A stretch of 64,000 nucleotides of DNA from Alteribacter keqinensis (GTDB taxonomy: Bacteria > Bacillota > Bacilli > Bacillales > Salisediminibacteriaceae): assembly GCF_003710255.1 (NCBI RefSeq), contig NZ_RHIB01000001.1, positions 310,001 to 374,000 of the forward strand, in the 5' to 3' direction. The notes beneath the pieces were generated by a model, which ran no database searches, had not been told where the DNA came from, and was given only the letters and a program-made list of their open reading frames with translations. The position numbers and the translations under genes are program-made. This document shows, piece by piece, positions 1 through 8,652 of the stretch (the stretch's first letter is position 1; each line of letters starts with the position of its first letter).

Positions 1-1061
1 TTTACAAACAGCAGTCTGACGAGGAACTAATTGAATTAATTGAACGTGTAAAAAAAGAAATGGAATCCCGCCTTTATTTACCCGGTCATCATTATCAAAA
101 AGATGAAGTCATTCAATTTGCAGATGATACGGGAGATTCTCTGAAGCTCGCGCAGCTGAGCGCAGATAATGGAAAGGCTGATTATATTGTTTTTTGCGGG
201 GTGCATTTCATGGCTGAAACCGCAGACATCCTGACAAGCAGTCACCAGCTGGTCATTCTGCCGGATATGAGGGCAGGGTGTTCAATGGCAGACATGGCCG
301 ACTATTCTCAGACGGAAGAGGCATGGCGTGTCCTCACATCCCAATACGGCGATACGATCATTCCCCTTACCTATGTAAATTCAACAGCGGAGATTAAAGC
401 ATTTGTCGGGAGGCATGGGGGAGCGTGTGTCACATCCTCAAATGCGAAACAGATCGTAAAGTGGGCACTTGAACAGAAGAAAAGAATCTTATTTTTACCC
501 GACCAGCATCTGGGGAGGAATACGGCATTTGACTTGGGAATTCCTCTCAAACAGATGCGCGTTTATAATCCTGGTACAAAGATGCTTGAGGGGGATCAGA
601 AGGGACTGGATGAGGTACGGGTTCTTTTATGGAAAGGTCATTGTTCCGTTCATGAAAATTTCAGAATGGACCATGTAAGGAAATTTCGTGAGGAAGAGCC
701 GGACAGAAACATCCTCGTGCATCCTGAGTGTACCTGGGATGTGGTACAGGCAAGCGATTATGCCGGATCTACAAGCTACATCATTGAAAAAATCCGGACA
801 GCTCCCAATGGCAGCAAATGGGCAATCGGTACAGAGATGAACCTTGTAAAACGATTAATCAACGCCAACCCTCACCTGGATATTGTATCTGTGAATCCAC
901 TTATGTGTCCGTGTCTCACAATGAACCGTATCGATCTTCCCCACCTGGCCTGGGCACTTGAATGTGTGGCGGAAAACAAGCCCGTTAACACGATCAATGT
1001 CCCGGCGGACGTCGCCGGAGACGGGAAGCTGGCCTTGGAACGGATGCTGGCGTTAGTTTGA
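1..1061 (+). CDS. nadA: Quinolinate synthase NadA (5' end outside the window)
   Basis: Quinolinate synthase condenses iminoaspartate with dihydroxyacetone phosphate to give quinolinate for NAD synthesis, using a 4Fe-4S cluster. The frame is open from base 3, so the start codon lies upstream; the ATG at 60 is internal, because the residues before it (..IERVKKE) look like the usual N-terminal extension of Bacillus NadA. Visible family motifs are PGHHYQKDEV, FCGVHFMAETAD, DMRAGCSMADMAD, LPDQHLGRN, WKGHCSVHE and HPEC. The cluster cysteines are expected in FCGVHF, HPEC and MCPCLT, and all three are present. It ends in front of a hairpin terminator, so it is probably the last gene of its operon. 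Identification is confident; the true start cannot be seen. Confidence 0.95.
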   Translation, partial: YKQQSDEELIELIERVKKEMESRLYLPGHHYQKDEVIQFADDTGDSLKLAQLSADNGKADYIVFCGVHFMAETADILTSSHQLVILPDMRAGCSMADMADYSQTEEAWRVLTSQYGDTIIPLTYVNSTAEIKAFVGRHGGACVTSSNAKQIVKWALEQKKRILFLPDQHLGRNTAFDLGIPLKQMRVYNPGTKMLEGDQKGLDEVRVLLWKGHCSVHENFRMDHVRKFREEEPDRNILVHPECTWDVVQASDYAGSTSYIIEKIRTAPNGSKWAIGTEMNLVKRLINANPHLDIVSVNPLMCPCLTMNRIDLPHLAWALECVAENKPVNTINVPADVAGDGKLALERMLALV

Positions 1062-1110
1062 AAAATTGTTCAGTTTGCATTTCCTGATTTCAGTAAAAGA
1101 AATTAAAACA

Positions 1111-1146
1111 GCACCCGGAGGCCGTGAGTTCTTCGGGTGTTTTTCA
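1111..1146 (+). terminator. Rho-independent terminator after nadA
   Basis: The stem CACCCGGAG / CTTCGGGTG has one mismatch and is followed by TTTTTC. It starts about 50 bases after the nadA stop codon. Confidence 0.75.
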
Positions 1147-1506
1147 CGCTCAATGATTCACATAATTTTAAATAGTATAAATTTATTTACAATTCAAAAA
1201 CAGTTCCCTATAATGAAACTGAACGATTGCTCAGTCAGGGCGGCCTTATTGTCATTAAAGGCTGATTGTGTAACCATTGCTGCAGAAAAGCGGTGCTTTG
1301 AGCTGTACCGAGTAACTCACTGAAGAGGCGGCGGACCTTCGCATGATGATTGCCGGCACCACCATGGAAAGCAAAGGAATTCGGAAACATCAAGAGTTCT
1401 TCAACAAGATAGAAATCCCTAAACCAGCAACTTTCCTGAAAAAGCTAACAGAAAAATGAAAGCCTTTACATTTGAGTAATTAGAAGCCATACAGGGAGAG
1501 GATCAT
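1147..1506. other. Intergenic region with a decayed interspersed repeat
   Basis: There is no credible gene here. Bases about 1321-1385, read on the minus strand, contain TTTCCATGGTGGTGCCGGCAA. This closely resembles a stretch at 13560-13580 on the plus strand, so I take it as an inverted, decayed copy of the long palindromic repeat family seen elsewhere in the window. The last 60 bases hold the start region of the acyl-CoA dehydrogenase operon. Confidence 0.45.
1456..1471 (+). promoter_or_regulatory. Possible CcpA (CRE-like) site before the leucine catabolic operon
   Basis: ATGAAAGCCTTTACAT matches the consensus WTGNNARCGNWWWCAW at all fixed positions except the central G of CG, which is C. 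CG is normally important for CcpA binding, so this is only a candidate. It lies 36 bases before the start codon. Confidence 0.3.
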
Positions 1507-2658
1507 ATGGATTTTTCACTAACAAAAGAACAACAGATGATTAAAGAAATGGTAAGAGATTTTGCTAAAAAGGAAATTGAACCAAAAGCAGATGAAGTCG
1601 ACCGCACTGCCCGTTTCCCGGAAGAAACATTCAAACGTATCGGAGAACTGGGCCTTCTTGGGATCCCATTCCCGGAAGAATACGGCGGATCTGGCGGAGA
1701 TACGATCTCTTATGCCCTCGCTGTTGAAGAGATCGGAAAAGCATGCGGAGGAACGGGACTGAGCTATGCTGCAGCCGTATCACTGGGTGCGTCTCCTCTT
1801 TATTATTTCGGTACAGAAGAACAAAAACAGGAGTACCTCGTTCCTATTGCAAGCGGTGAAACACTCGGGGCATTCGGTCTGACGGAACCTAATGCAGGCT
1901 CAGATGCAGGAGGCACCCAGACACGGGCTGAGTTGCAGGGAGACCATTACATTATAAACGGTGAAAAATGCTGGATTACAAACACCGAATATTCACGTAT
2001 TGTCATCGTCACTGCCGTAAACGGAACGGATGAAAAAGGGAAAAAGAAAATTTCTGCTTTTATTGTGCCGACTGATGCACCAGGTGTCACAATCCGGAGT
2101 GATTATGAAAAATTCGGTGTCAAGGGATCAAACACAACCGAAATTCACCTAGAAGACGTGAAAGTGCCAAAGGAAAACATTCTGGGTGATCCTGATAAAG
2201 GATTCAATCAATTTTTATACACCCTTGACGGGGGACGGATTTCCATTGCTGCCTTAGCTGTCGGTATCGGGCAGGCCGCTTATGAAGCAGCACTTGCATA
2301 CTCAAAAGAACGTAAACAGTTCGGCAGACCAATCGGAAGCTTCCAGGCGATTCAATTTAAGCTGAGCGACATGGCAATGGAACTGGATCTTGCCAGAAAC
2401 ATGGTTCATAAAGCGGCATGGCTTAAGGACAATAACAAGTCGTTTAAAAAAGAATCTGCATATGCAAAGCTGTTTGCCTCTGAAGCAGCAACAAGAGCGT
2501 GTAACCAGGCGATCCAGATTCACGGTGGATACGGGTACATGAGAGAGTATAAAGTGGAACGCCACCTGAGAGACGCCAAGCTGATGGAAATCGGTGAAGG
2601 CACTTCAGAAATCCAGCGTCTCGTCATTGCGCGTGAGATCGGCTGCCCAAGAGGATAA
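1507..2658 (+). CDS. Acyl-CoA dehydrogenase, probably for isovaleryl-/short branched acyl-CoA (YngJ-like)
   Basis: This FAD-dependent acyl-CoA dehydrogenase of 383 residues is the expected first step of the pathway encoded here, isovaleryl-CoA to 3-methylcrotonyl-CoA. Visible motifs are the N-terminal [56 protein letters not shown] and the C-terminal [10 protein letters not shown]. The Glu in GEGT is at the catalytic-base position of short- and medium-chain dehydrogenases. Mammalian isovaleryl-CoA dehydrogenase has Gly there, so substrate is inferred from context rather than from the active site. A GGGAGAGGA ribosome site precedes the ATG. It is followed after 27 bases by the biotin carboxylase, as yngJ is linked to yngH in B. 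subtilis, but the acyl-CoA ligase gene yngI is absent. Confidence 0.9.
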   Translation: MDFSLTKEQQMIKEMVRDFAKKEIEPKADEVDRTARFPEETFKRIGELGLLGIPFPEEYGGSGGDTISYALAVEEIGKACGGTGLSYAAAVSLGASPLYYFGTEEQKQEYLVPIASGETLGAFGLTEPNAGSDAGGTQTRAELQGDHYIINGEKCWITNTEYSRIVIVTAVNGTDEKGKKKISAFIVPTDAPGVTIRSDYEKFGVKGSNTTEIHLEDVKVPKENILGDPDKGFNQFLYTLDGGRISIAALAVGIGQAAYEAALAYSKERKQFGRPIGSFQAIQFKLSDMAMELDLARNMVHKAAWLKDNNKSFKKESAYAKLFASEAATRACNQAIQIHGGYGYMREYKVERHLRDAKLMEIGEGTSEIQRLVIAREIGCPRG

Positions 2659-2685
2659 AAACGAGAATGGGGAAGGAGACAAGGC

Positions 2686-4044
2686 ATGATTAAAAAACTA
2701 TTAGTAGCAAACCGAGGCGAAATTGCCGTTCGTATATTTAAAACATGTGAGAAACTTGGGATTAAGACAGTTGCTGTCTTTTCAGATGCAGATGAAGCGA
2801 GTGTTCATACAAGAGCAGCCGATGAAGCCCGCTGGGTTGGCGGTTCCCGTGTGAAGGAAAGCTATTTGAACATGGATAAAATCCTTGAAGTGGCCAAGGA
2901 GACTGGTGCTGACGCCATCCATCCGGGATACGGATTTTTATCCGAAAACCCTGAATTCAGTAAGCGTGTAAAAGAAGCCGGGATTACATTCATCGGTCCA
3001 AACGAAGAGATTATGGAAACAATGGGCAATAAAATCGCAGCCCGGGAAGCCATGATCAAGGCTGACGTTCCGGTCGTACCGGGTAAAAACCTTGTGTCTG
3101 CTGACGAGAAAGAAGCAGCCGCTGTTTGTGAGGAAATCGGTTATCCGGTCATGATCAAAGCCGCTTCCGGCGGGGGCGGCATCGGAATGCAGCGGGTTGA
3201 CCATAAGGATGAACTTATTAAGGTCCTTCCTTCTGTAATCAAAAAAGCAGAAACGTTCTTCGGTTCTGCAGAACTTTATGTAGAGAAATTTATTGAAAAT
3301 CCACGTCATATTGAAGCACAGGTTGTGGGAGATACATTTGGAAACGTTCAATGCCTAGGGGAGCGCGATTGCTCAATTCAACGGAGAAATCAAAAAATCA
3401 TCGAGGAAGCACCAGCAGCAAACCTGAGTGAAGAAACAAGAAAATCGCTGTTTGCCTATGCTGAAAAAGCTGCAAAAGATATCGGCTACACTAATGTTGG
3501 AACAATCGAGTTCCTTGTGGATGAGCAGGAGAATATTTATTTCCTTGAGATGAATACCCGCCTGCAAGTAGAGCATCCGGTCACAGAAGAAGTCACTGGT
3601 ATCGATCTTGTCGAATGGCAGATAAGAATTGCTGAAAAAAAGAGGATTTCAGAACTTAAAGAGCGAAATGTGTCATATGAACACGCGATTGAAGTTCGGA
3701 TTTATGCTGAAGATCCAGTAACCTTCTTCCCTTCACCGGGTAAACTGAAGCGCTGGTCTTTCCCGGATATGGACCAGATCCGCTATGACTCCGGTGTAGA
3801 AGAAGGCATTCAGGTGACTCCGTTCTATGATCCAATGCTCGCGAAGGTAATTGCAAAAGGTCATTCAAGAAGCGATGCTGTTGAGCAGCTGGCCGTCTGT
3901 CTTGAAAAAGCTGAGGTAGAAGGCATTAAAACGAACATTCCAATGCTTTTGGAAACACTGCAGCACGATGTGTTCAAAAAAGGAAACGCCACCACTCAAT
4001 TCGTACAAAAATACGTGATTGAGAAGAACCGTACACAAGTATAA
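2686..4044 (+). CDS. Biotin carboxylase subunit of an acyl-CoA carboxylase (YngH-like)
   Basis: This biotin carboxylase of 452 residues carboxylates the biotin carrier using ATP and bicarbonate. It has the AccC architecture: N-terminal domain (KKLLVANRGEIAVRIF), ATP-grasp domain with the glycine-rich loop SGGGGIGMQ, ERDCSIQRRNQKIIEEAP, EMNTRLQVEHPVTE and a C-terminal domain. A second, housekeeping accC would be expected elsewhere. Placed between the acyl-CoA dehydrogenase and a separate 70-residue biotin carrier, it probably works with the carboxyltransferase at 6275-7804 as a 3-methylcrotonyl-CoA carboxylase. Propionyl-CoA carboxylase is the main alternative. The ATG is preceded by GGAAGGAGA. 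Confidence 0.92.
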   Translation: MIKKLLVANRGEIAVRIFKTCEKLGIKTVAVFSDADEASVHTRAADEARWVGGSRVKESYLNMDKILEVAKETGADAIHPGYGFLSENPEFSKRVKEAGITFIGPNEEIMETMGNKIAAREAMIKADVPVVPGKNLVSADEKEAAAVCEEIGYPVMIKAASGGGGIGMQRVDHKDELIKVLPSVIKKAETFFGSAELYVEKFIENPRHIEAQVVGDTFGNVQCLGERDCSIQRRNQKIIEEAPAANLSEETRKSLFAYAEKAAKDIGYTNVGTIEFLVDEQENIYFLEMNTRLQVEHPVTEEVTGIDLVEWQIRIAEKKRISELKERNVSYEHAIEVRIYAEDPVTFFPSPGKLKRWSFPDMDQIRYDSGVEEGIQVTPFYDPMLAKVIAKGHSRSDAVEQLAVCLEKAEVEGIKTNIPMLLETLQHDVFKKGNATTQFVQKYVIEKNRTQV

Positions 4045-4063
4045 GCATAGGAGTGAGTTACGA

Positions 4064-4276
4064 ATGAAAGAAGTAAAGACAAATATGGCAGGTAACGTAT
4101 GGAAAGTTCAAGTAGCAGCAGGAGACGAAGTAACAGCCGGACAGGAAGTTGTCATTCTTGAATCAATGAAAATGGAAATTCCGATTACTGCTGAAGAAGA
4201 CGGTACTGTTGAAGAAGTGAAAGTAGAAGAAGGCAGCTTCGTTAACGAAGATGACGTTTTACTTACATTAAAATAA
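4064..4276 (+). CDS. Biotin carboxyl carrier protein, short form (YngHB-like)
   Basis: This 70-residue biotinyl/lipoyl domain protein carries the carboxybiotin between the carboxylase and carboxyltransferase subunits. The biotinylation motif ESMKMEI is present, with the accepting lysine at residue 36. Apart from that domain there is no N-terminal extension, unlike housekeeping AccB. I start it at the ATG at 4064, which follows AGGAG; an upstream in-frame codon inside the biotin carboxylase gene has no ribosome site. It lies 19 bases after the biotin carboxylase stop. Confidence 0.92.
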   Translation: MKEVKTNMAGNVWKVQVAAGDEVTAGQEVVILESMKMEIPITAEEDGTVEEVKVEEGSFVNEDDVLLTLK

Positions 4277-4294
4277 AATCAAATCAAATCACAT

Positions 4295-4326
4295 GTTAAG
4301 GAGTCGCAACGTTGCTGCTCCTTAAC
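4295..4326 (+). repeat. Perfect hairpin after the biotin carrier gene
   Basis: GTTAAGGAG pairs with CTCCTTAAC, and the loop contains a second inverted repeat, GCAAC/GTTGC. No T-run follows, so it may be an mRNA-processing or attenuating hairpin inside the operon rather than a full terminator. Confidence 0.5.
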
Positions 4327-4330
4327 TGTT

Positions 4331-4513
4331 GAAGGCACTGAAAAAATTTGGTCTTTACCTTTTCCAGTGCCTTCTGAGCAATGTGCGGAGCGGTTGCATT
4401 TTTTAAAAGCCTGTTACGAGTGGGTTACTCGTAACAGGCGCGCAACCGGATGGAGCCATTGTCACTTAAATAAAAGGCAATGAAAAAGTTGGTTTGTACT
4501 TTTTCAGTGGCCT
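4331..4513 (+). repeat. 183-bp structured repeat, copy 1 (three hairpins)
   Basis: It is about 89% identical by eye to bases 12974-13157. Hairpin 1 is GAAGGCACTG..CAGTGCCTTC. Hairpin 2 has nested stems CAATG/CATTG and CGGTTGC/GCAACCG around the perfect 12-bp stem CCTGTTACGAGT / ACTCGTAACAGG. Hairpin 3 resembles hairpin 1 (AGGCAATGAAAAAGT..ACTTTTTCAGTGGCCT). It ends about 12 bases before the ribosome site of the HMG-CoA lyase gene, inside the catabolic operon, so it would be transcribed. Confidence 0.8.
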
Positions 4514-4536
4514 CAACTGTTTTAGAGGAGGTTCCA

Positions 4537-5454
4537 ATGAACTATCCTGAACGAGTACTCATAAAAGAAGTAGGACCCCGGGACGGCCTGCAGAACGAAA
4601 AGGTGTTCCTCCCGACTCAAACTAAGATCGACTGGATCAATCAGTTATCAAAGACAGGGTTATCCTATATCGAAATCACATCATTTGTTAACCCAAAGTG
4701 GATTCCTGCTCTTTCTGACTGCTATGAAGTAGCAAAGGGAATAACGCGGGAGCCCGGTGTAACCTATGCTGCCCTGGTCCCGAATATGAAGGGGCTCGAG
4801 AAAGCTCTTCTGGCAGACGTAGACGAAGTCGCTGTTTTTATGTCAGCAAGCGACACACATAACAAGAAAAACATTAACAAATCCATAGAAGAAACGTTTC
4901 CTGTACTGGAAGAAACGATCCGGGAAGCGAAAGCATCAGGCAAAAAAGTAAGAGGCTACCTTTCCACTGTCTTCGGCTGCCCTTATGAAGGACACGTCTC
5001 TCCCGAGCAGGCAGAAAAAGTCACAACAAAGCTTCTTGAGATGGGTGTATACGAAGTCTCGCTGGGAGATACGATTGGTGTTGGAAACCCCCGTCAGGTT
5101 GAGAGCAATCTGAATCAATGGACTGCTTCGATACCTAAAGAGAACCTGGCCCTTCATTTTCATAATACAAGAGGGATGGCTCTTGCCAATACCCTTGTAG
5201 GAATGAGTGCGGGGATTACAACGATTGACGGATCCCTGGGCGGCCTGGGAGGTTGTCCGTACGCTAAAGGTGCTTCGGGAAATTTGGCTACCGATGACCT
5301 GATTCACATGCTCAGTGAGATGGGCATTGATTCAGGGATTGACCTTGGCTCTCTGGTGAATGCCGGCCATTTTATTGAAACGTCTCTTGAAAAGCCGCTG
5401 ATCAGTCATCAAATGGAAATAGCACGAGCACAAAAAGCGGAACAAACAAGCTAA
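4537..5454 (+). CDS. mvaB: Hydroxymethylglutaryl-CoA lyase (YngG-like)
   Basis: HMG-CoA lyase (305 residues) cleaves HMG-CoA to acetyl-CoA and acetoacetate, the last carbon-splitting step of leucine breakdown. It is a TIM-barrel metal enzyme of the DRE-TIM family: KEVGPRDGLQNE at the N-terminus, metal-binding HFHNTRGMALAN, and the cysteine-containing loop GGLGGCPYAKGASGN. I start at the ATG at 4537 after GAGGAGG. The frame is also open upstream, but that stretch is encoded by the structured repeat and is not part of the protein. It is followed by the enoyl-CoA hydratase after 18 bases. Confidence 0.93.
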   Translation: MNYPERVLIKEVGPRDGLQNEKVFLPTQTKIDWINQLSKTGLSYIEITSFVNPKWIPALSDCYEVAKGITREPGVTYAALVPNMKGLEKALLADVDEVAVFMSASDTHNKKNINKSIEETFPVLEETIREAKASGKKVRGYLSTVFGCPYEGHVSPEQAEKVTTKLLEMGVYEVSLGDTIGVGNPRQVESNLNQWTASIPKENLALHFHNTRGMALANTLVGMSAGITTIDGSLGGLGGCPYAKGASGNLATDDLIHMLSEMGIDSGIDLGSLVNAGHFIETSLEKPLISHQMEIARAQKAEQTS

Positions 5455-5472
5455 CAGAACGGAGTGGATACC

Positions 5473-6252
5473 ATGAGTTTAGTGAACCTGGAACTTCGGG
5501 ACGATCATATTGCATGGCTTAAAATCAACCGTCCGGAGGCTGCAAACTCTCTTAATAAACATGTCCTTGATCAAATTGCGGGACATGTTAAGGAGCTTTC
5601 GTTAAATCCAAAAGTCAGAGCTCTTGTATTAACCTCTGCCGGTGAAAAAGTATTCAGTGCCGGCGCAGATTTAAAAGAGCGGAGAGAACTGAGGGTGGAA
5701 GAAGTTCCCTTTGCAGTTAAACGGATCAGAGAGACGATTGATCTTGTGGATGATTTCCCCGCGCCTACAATTTGTGCATTAAATGGACCGGCCTTTGGTG
5801 GCGGGTTTGAGCTGGCCCTTGCATGTGATATCCGAATTTGCACTCCTCATACAACGTTTGCTCTTACTGAGACGTCCCTGGCCATTATCCCCGGTGCAGG
5901 CGGAACACAGCGCCTTCCAAGAGCCATTGGCATGTCCAGGGCAAAAGAGATGATTTTCACCAGTAAAAAAATCGATGCACAAACTGCAGAACAATGGGGT
6001 CTCGTAAGCAGTGTAAGTACTTCTGATTCATTATACAAAGAAGTTAAAGCGCTTACAGATCAAATGGTGAGATGTGGTCCTGTGGCACTGAGGCAGGCGA
6101 AGTTTGCCATGAATCAAGGTGCCGGAACGGATTTGAAAACGGGGATTGCCATCGAAGCAAAAGCATATGAAATCACGATTCCGACAGAAGACCGTATAGA
6201 GGGACTTGAAGCATTTAAAGAAAAAAGAAAACCGCAATATACAGGCAGATAA
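5473..6252 (+). CDS. Enoyl-CoA hydratase/isomerase, probable 3-methylglutaconyl-CoA hydratase (YngF-like)
   Basis: This crotonase-fold protein of 259 residues is placed to convert 3-methylglutaconyl-CoA to HMG-CoA. It shows the family pattern INRPEAANSL near the N-terminus, the oxyanion-hole segment VFSAGADLKER, NGPAFGGGFELALACD and the catalytic region LTETSLAIIPGAGGTQRLPR. I prefer the ATG at 5473, which is 8 bases after GGAG; the in-frame GTG at 5464 overlaps the ribosome site. Family membership is certain. The exact substrate is inferred from its place between HMG-CoA lyase and the carboxyltransferase. Confidence 0.9.
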   Translation: MSLVNLELRDDHIAWLKINRPEAANSLNKHVLDQIAGHVKELSLNPKVRALVLTSAGEKVFSAGADLKERRELRVEEVPFAVKRIRETIDLVDDFPAPTICALNGPAFGGGFELALACDIRICTPHTTFALTETSLAIIPGAGGTQRLPRAIGMSRAKEMIFTSKKIDAQTAEQWGLVSSVSTSDSLYKEVKALTDQMVRCGPVALRQAKFAMNQGAGTDLKTGIAIEAKAYEITIPTEDRIEGLEAFKEKRKPQYTGR

Positions 6253-6274
6253 GCAGGGAGAGAGGAGTAAGTTT

Positions 6275-7804
6275 ATGAGCAATGAAGTGCAGTGGCAGGA
6301 AAAAGTAGAACAGATAGAGCGTGGCGGTGGTGAAAGATACCATCAAAAGAACGCAGAAAAAGGAAAAATGTTTGTCCGTGACAGACTCAAAATGCTTTTT
6401 GATGAAGGATCCTGGGCGGAGGACGGACTGTTTGCAAACTCAGAACAAGAAGGGCTTCCGGCAGACGGGGTTGTTACAGCAACAGGTAAGATTAACGGTC
6501 AGACAGTTTGTGTAATGGCAAATGACTCAACCGTTAAAGCCGGTTCCTGGGGTGCCAGAACAGTAGAAAAAATCATCCGTATCCAGGAAACTGCGGAAAA
6601 GCTTGAAGTGCCGATTCTTTACCTTGTAGACTCTGCAGGTGCAAGAATCACAGATCAACTGGAGATGTTCCCAAACCGCAGGGGAGCAGGAAAAATCTTT
6701 TACAATCAGGTGAAGCTGTCAGGAAAAGTGCCTCAAATCTGTCTATTGTTCGGACCTTCTGCTGCGGGCGGAGCCTACATTCCGGCGTTTTGTGACGTCG
6801 TAATGATGGTGGATGGAAATGCGTCCATGTATCTTGGCTCCCCGCGAATGGCTGAAATGGTTATCGGCGAAAAAGTTTCACTTGAGGAAATGGGAGGGGC
6901 AAAAATGCACTGCTCGGTTTCCGGTTGCGGTGACATTCTCGTTGCATCTGAAGAAGAAGCCATTGAGAAAGCCAAACAGTACTTATCCTACTTCCCAGGC
7001 AACTATAAAAATAAGACGAAGACTGTGAAGGCAAAGCCTGTTCCTGAATTTGAGAAAAGCCTGGAAGAGCTGATTCCCAAAAATCAGAACGCACCGTTTG
7101 AAATGAAGGATTTAATCGCACGCATTACGGACGAAGGTAGCTTCTTTGAGATGAAGGCGTTATTCGCCAAAGAGCTGATCACGGGGTTTGCCCGCATTAA
7201 CGGTGAGGCTGTTGGTATCATTGCCAATCAGCCTCGTCAGAAAGGCGGAGTGCTGTTCCACGATTCTGCTGATAAAGCAGCACGTTTTATCACGCTTTGT
7301 GATGCCTATCATATTCCGCTTTTATTCCTTGCCGATGTGCCGGGATTCATGATAGGAACCAAGGTTGAAAAAGCAGGCATAATCCGCCACGGTGCAAAAA
7401 TGATTTCTGCTATGTCTGAAGCGACTGTCCCAAAAATCAGTGTCATCGTAAGAAAAGCATATGGAGCAGGCCTTTATGCCATGGCAGGCCCTGCCTTTGA
7501 ACCTGACTGCTGTATTGCCTTACCATCTGCACAAATTGCCGTGATGGGGCCGGAAGCTGCCGTAAATGCCGTATACGCAAATAAAATTGCTGAACTGGCG
7601 CCTGAAGACCGCCCGGCATTCATCCAGGAAAAGCGCAAAGAATATCAGGAAAACATTGATATTTACCGATTGGCTTCAGAGTTAATTGTGGACGAAATTG
7701 TCCCTGCCAATAAATTAAGAGAAGAACTCGAGCAGCGTCTCGACCTTTACCGCACAAAAAACCAGGTATTTACCGACCGAAAGCACCCGGTTTATCCAGT
7801 GTAG
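6275..7804 (+). CDS. Acyl-CoA carboxylase, carboxyltransferase subunit (YngE-like)
   Basis: This 509-residue carboxyltransferase has both crotonase-like halves in one chain. It transfers carboxyl from carboxybiotin to an acyl-CoA, most likely 3-methylcrotonyl-CoA here. Visible motifs are VVTATGKINGQTVCVMANDSTVK, YLVDSAGARI, FGPSAAGGAYIPA, and in the second half IANQPRQKGGVLF, FLADVPGFMIGTKVE and AYGAGLYAMAGPAF. The start is the ATG at 6275 after AGAGGAG, although the frame extends upstream into the hydratase gene. The genes for all three carboxylase parts are in this operon. Confidence 0.93.
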   Translation: MSNEVQWQEKVEQIERGGGERYHQKNAEKGKMFVRDRLKMLFDEGSWAEDGLFANSEQEGLPADGVVTATGKINGQTVCVMANDSTVKAGSWGARTVEKIIRIQETAEKLEVPILYLVDSAGARITDQLEMFPNRRGAGKIFYNQVKLSGKVPQICLLFGPSAAGGAYIPAFCDVVMMVDGNASMYLGSPRMAEMVIGEKVSLEEMGGAKMHCSVSGCGDILVASEEEAIEKAKQYLSYFPGNYKNKTKTVKAKPVPEFEKSLEELIPKNQNAPFEMKDLIARITDEGSFFEMKALFAKELITGFARINGEAVGIIANQPRQKGGVLFHDSADKAARFITLCDAYHIPLLFLADVPGFMIGTKVEKAGIIRHGAKMISAMSEATVPKISVIVRKAYGAGLYAMAGPAFEPDCCIALPSAQIAVMGPEAAVNAVYANKIAELAPEDRPAFIQEKRKEYQENIDIYRLASELIVDEIVPANKLREELEQRLDLYRTKNQVFTDRKHPVYPV

Positions 7805-7846
7805 ACTTCGATTTAATTCTTGCTCATGAATTTCAAGTCAGATAGA

Positions 7847-7900
7847 AGAGGCTCACCGGCGCCCCCGCGGAAAGGGAACGCAATGGAGCGGAAATCAGTA
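7847..7900 (+). repeat. Fragment of the long palindromic interspersed repeat
   Basis: GAGGCTCACCGGCGCCCCCG followed by CGGAAAGGGAACG resembles the right half of the fuller copy at 39885-39993 (GAGGCTCGGCGCGAGTCCG, then CGGAAAGGGAGCG). It lies between the carboxyltransferase and scoA. Confidence 0.5.
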
Positions 7901-7941
7901 CCAGAGTTTACCAGATCATATTTTTAAGGAGGGGAAAGAAC

Positions 7942-8634
7942 ATGAAACAGATTCATTCTTCTTTTGAGGAAGCCGTAAGTGAAATTAAAGATGGAGCCAC
8001 ACTTCTTGTTGGCGGATTCGGTTTATGCGGTATTCCGGAAAATTTAATCAAAGCATTACGGGAACACGGAGCAAAACATCTAACAGTTATTTCAAACAAC
8101 TGCGGTGTCGATGACTGGGGTCTCGGCCTGCTCCTCGAAAACAAGCAGATTGATAAAATTTACGCTTCCTACGTTGGGGAAAATAAGGAGTTTGAACGTC
8201 AAGTGCTGGCCGGAGAGCTGGAAGTGGAACTGGTTCCACAAGGCTCCCTTGCCGAGCGGATCCGTGCCGGTGGTGCAGGAATACCTGCATTCTATACTCC
8301 CGCAGGGGTAGGAACGAAAGTAGCAGAGGGTAAAGAAGTGCGCACGTTTAATGGCAAGGAGTATTTACTTGAAGAGGCCTTCACAGCTGATTTCAGCCTG
8401 GTAAGGGCGTACAAAGGTGATACACATGGAAACCTGGTATACAGAAAAACTGCTCAAAACTTTAATCCTCTTGTTGCGGCTGCAGGAAAAGTGACAATTG
8501 CTGAAGTGGAAGAGCTGGTGGAGGTTGGAGAGCTCGATCCTGAGAAAATTCACACTCCAAGCATATATGTGAACCAATTGATCGTTGGAGAACAGGAAAA
8601 ACGGATTGAAAGACGGACATTGGCTCAAGTATAA
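7942..8634 (+). CDS. scoA: 3-oxoacid CoA-transferase subunit A
   Basis: Subunit A (230 residues) of the family I CoA-transferase that moves CoA from succinyl-CoA to acetoacetate. It has the N-terminal glycine-rich [10 protein letters not shown] and the [18 protein letters not shown] segment typical of the alpha subunit. AAGGAGGGG precedes the ATG. Together with scoB it would activate the acetoacetate made by the HMG-CoA lyase in the preceding operon, so thiolase could finish the pathway. The 137-base gap before it may hold its own promoter, so co-transcription with the operon is uncertain. Confidence 0.93.
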   Translation: MKQIHSSFEEAVSEIKDGATLLVGGFGLCGIPENLIKALREHGAKHLTVISNNCGVDDWGLGLLLENKQIDKIYASYVGENKEFERQVLAGELEVELVPQGSLAERIRAGGAGIPAFYTPAGVGTKVAEGKEVRTFNGKEYLLEEAFTADFSLVRAYKGDTHGNLVYRKTAQNFNPLVAAAGKVTIAEVEELVEVGELDPEKIHTPSIYVNQLIVGEQEKRIERRTLAQV

Positions 8635-8652
8635 AGAGAGGAGGCAACAAAT

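Noticed and set aside
1488-1494. CATACAG as a sigma-E -10 for the acyl-CoA dehydrogenase operon
   Set aside because: It touches the ribosome site, leaving almost no leader, and there is no -35 match 13-15 bases upstream, although the B. subtilis yng operon is sporulation-controlled.
4480-4536. Extended N-terminus of HMG-CoA lyase
   Set aside because: It is encoded by hairpin 3 of the structured repeat; the ATG at 4537 has GAGGAGG and matches the family start.
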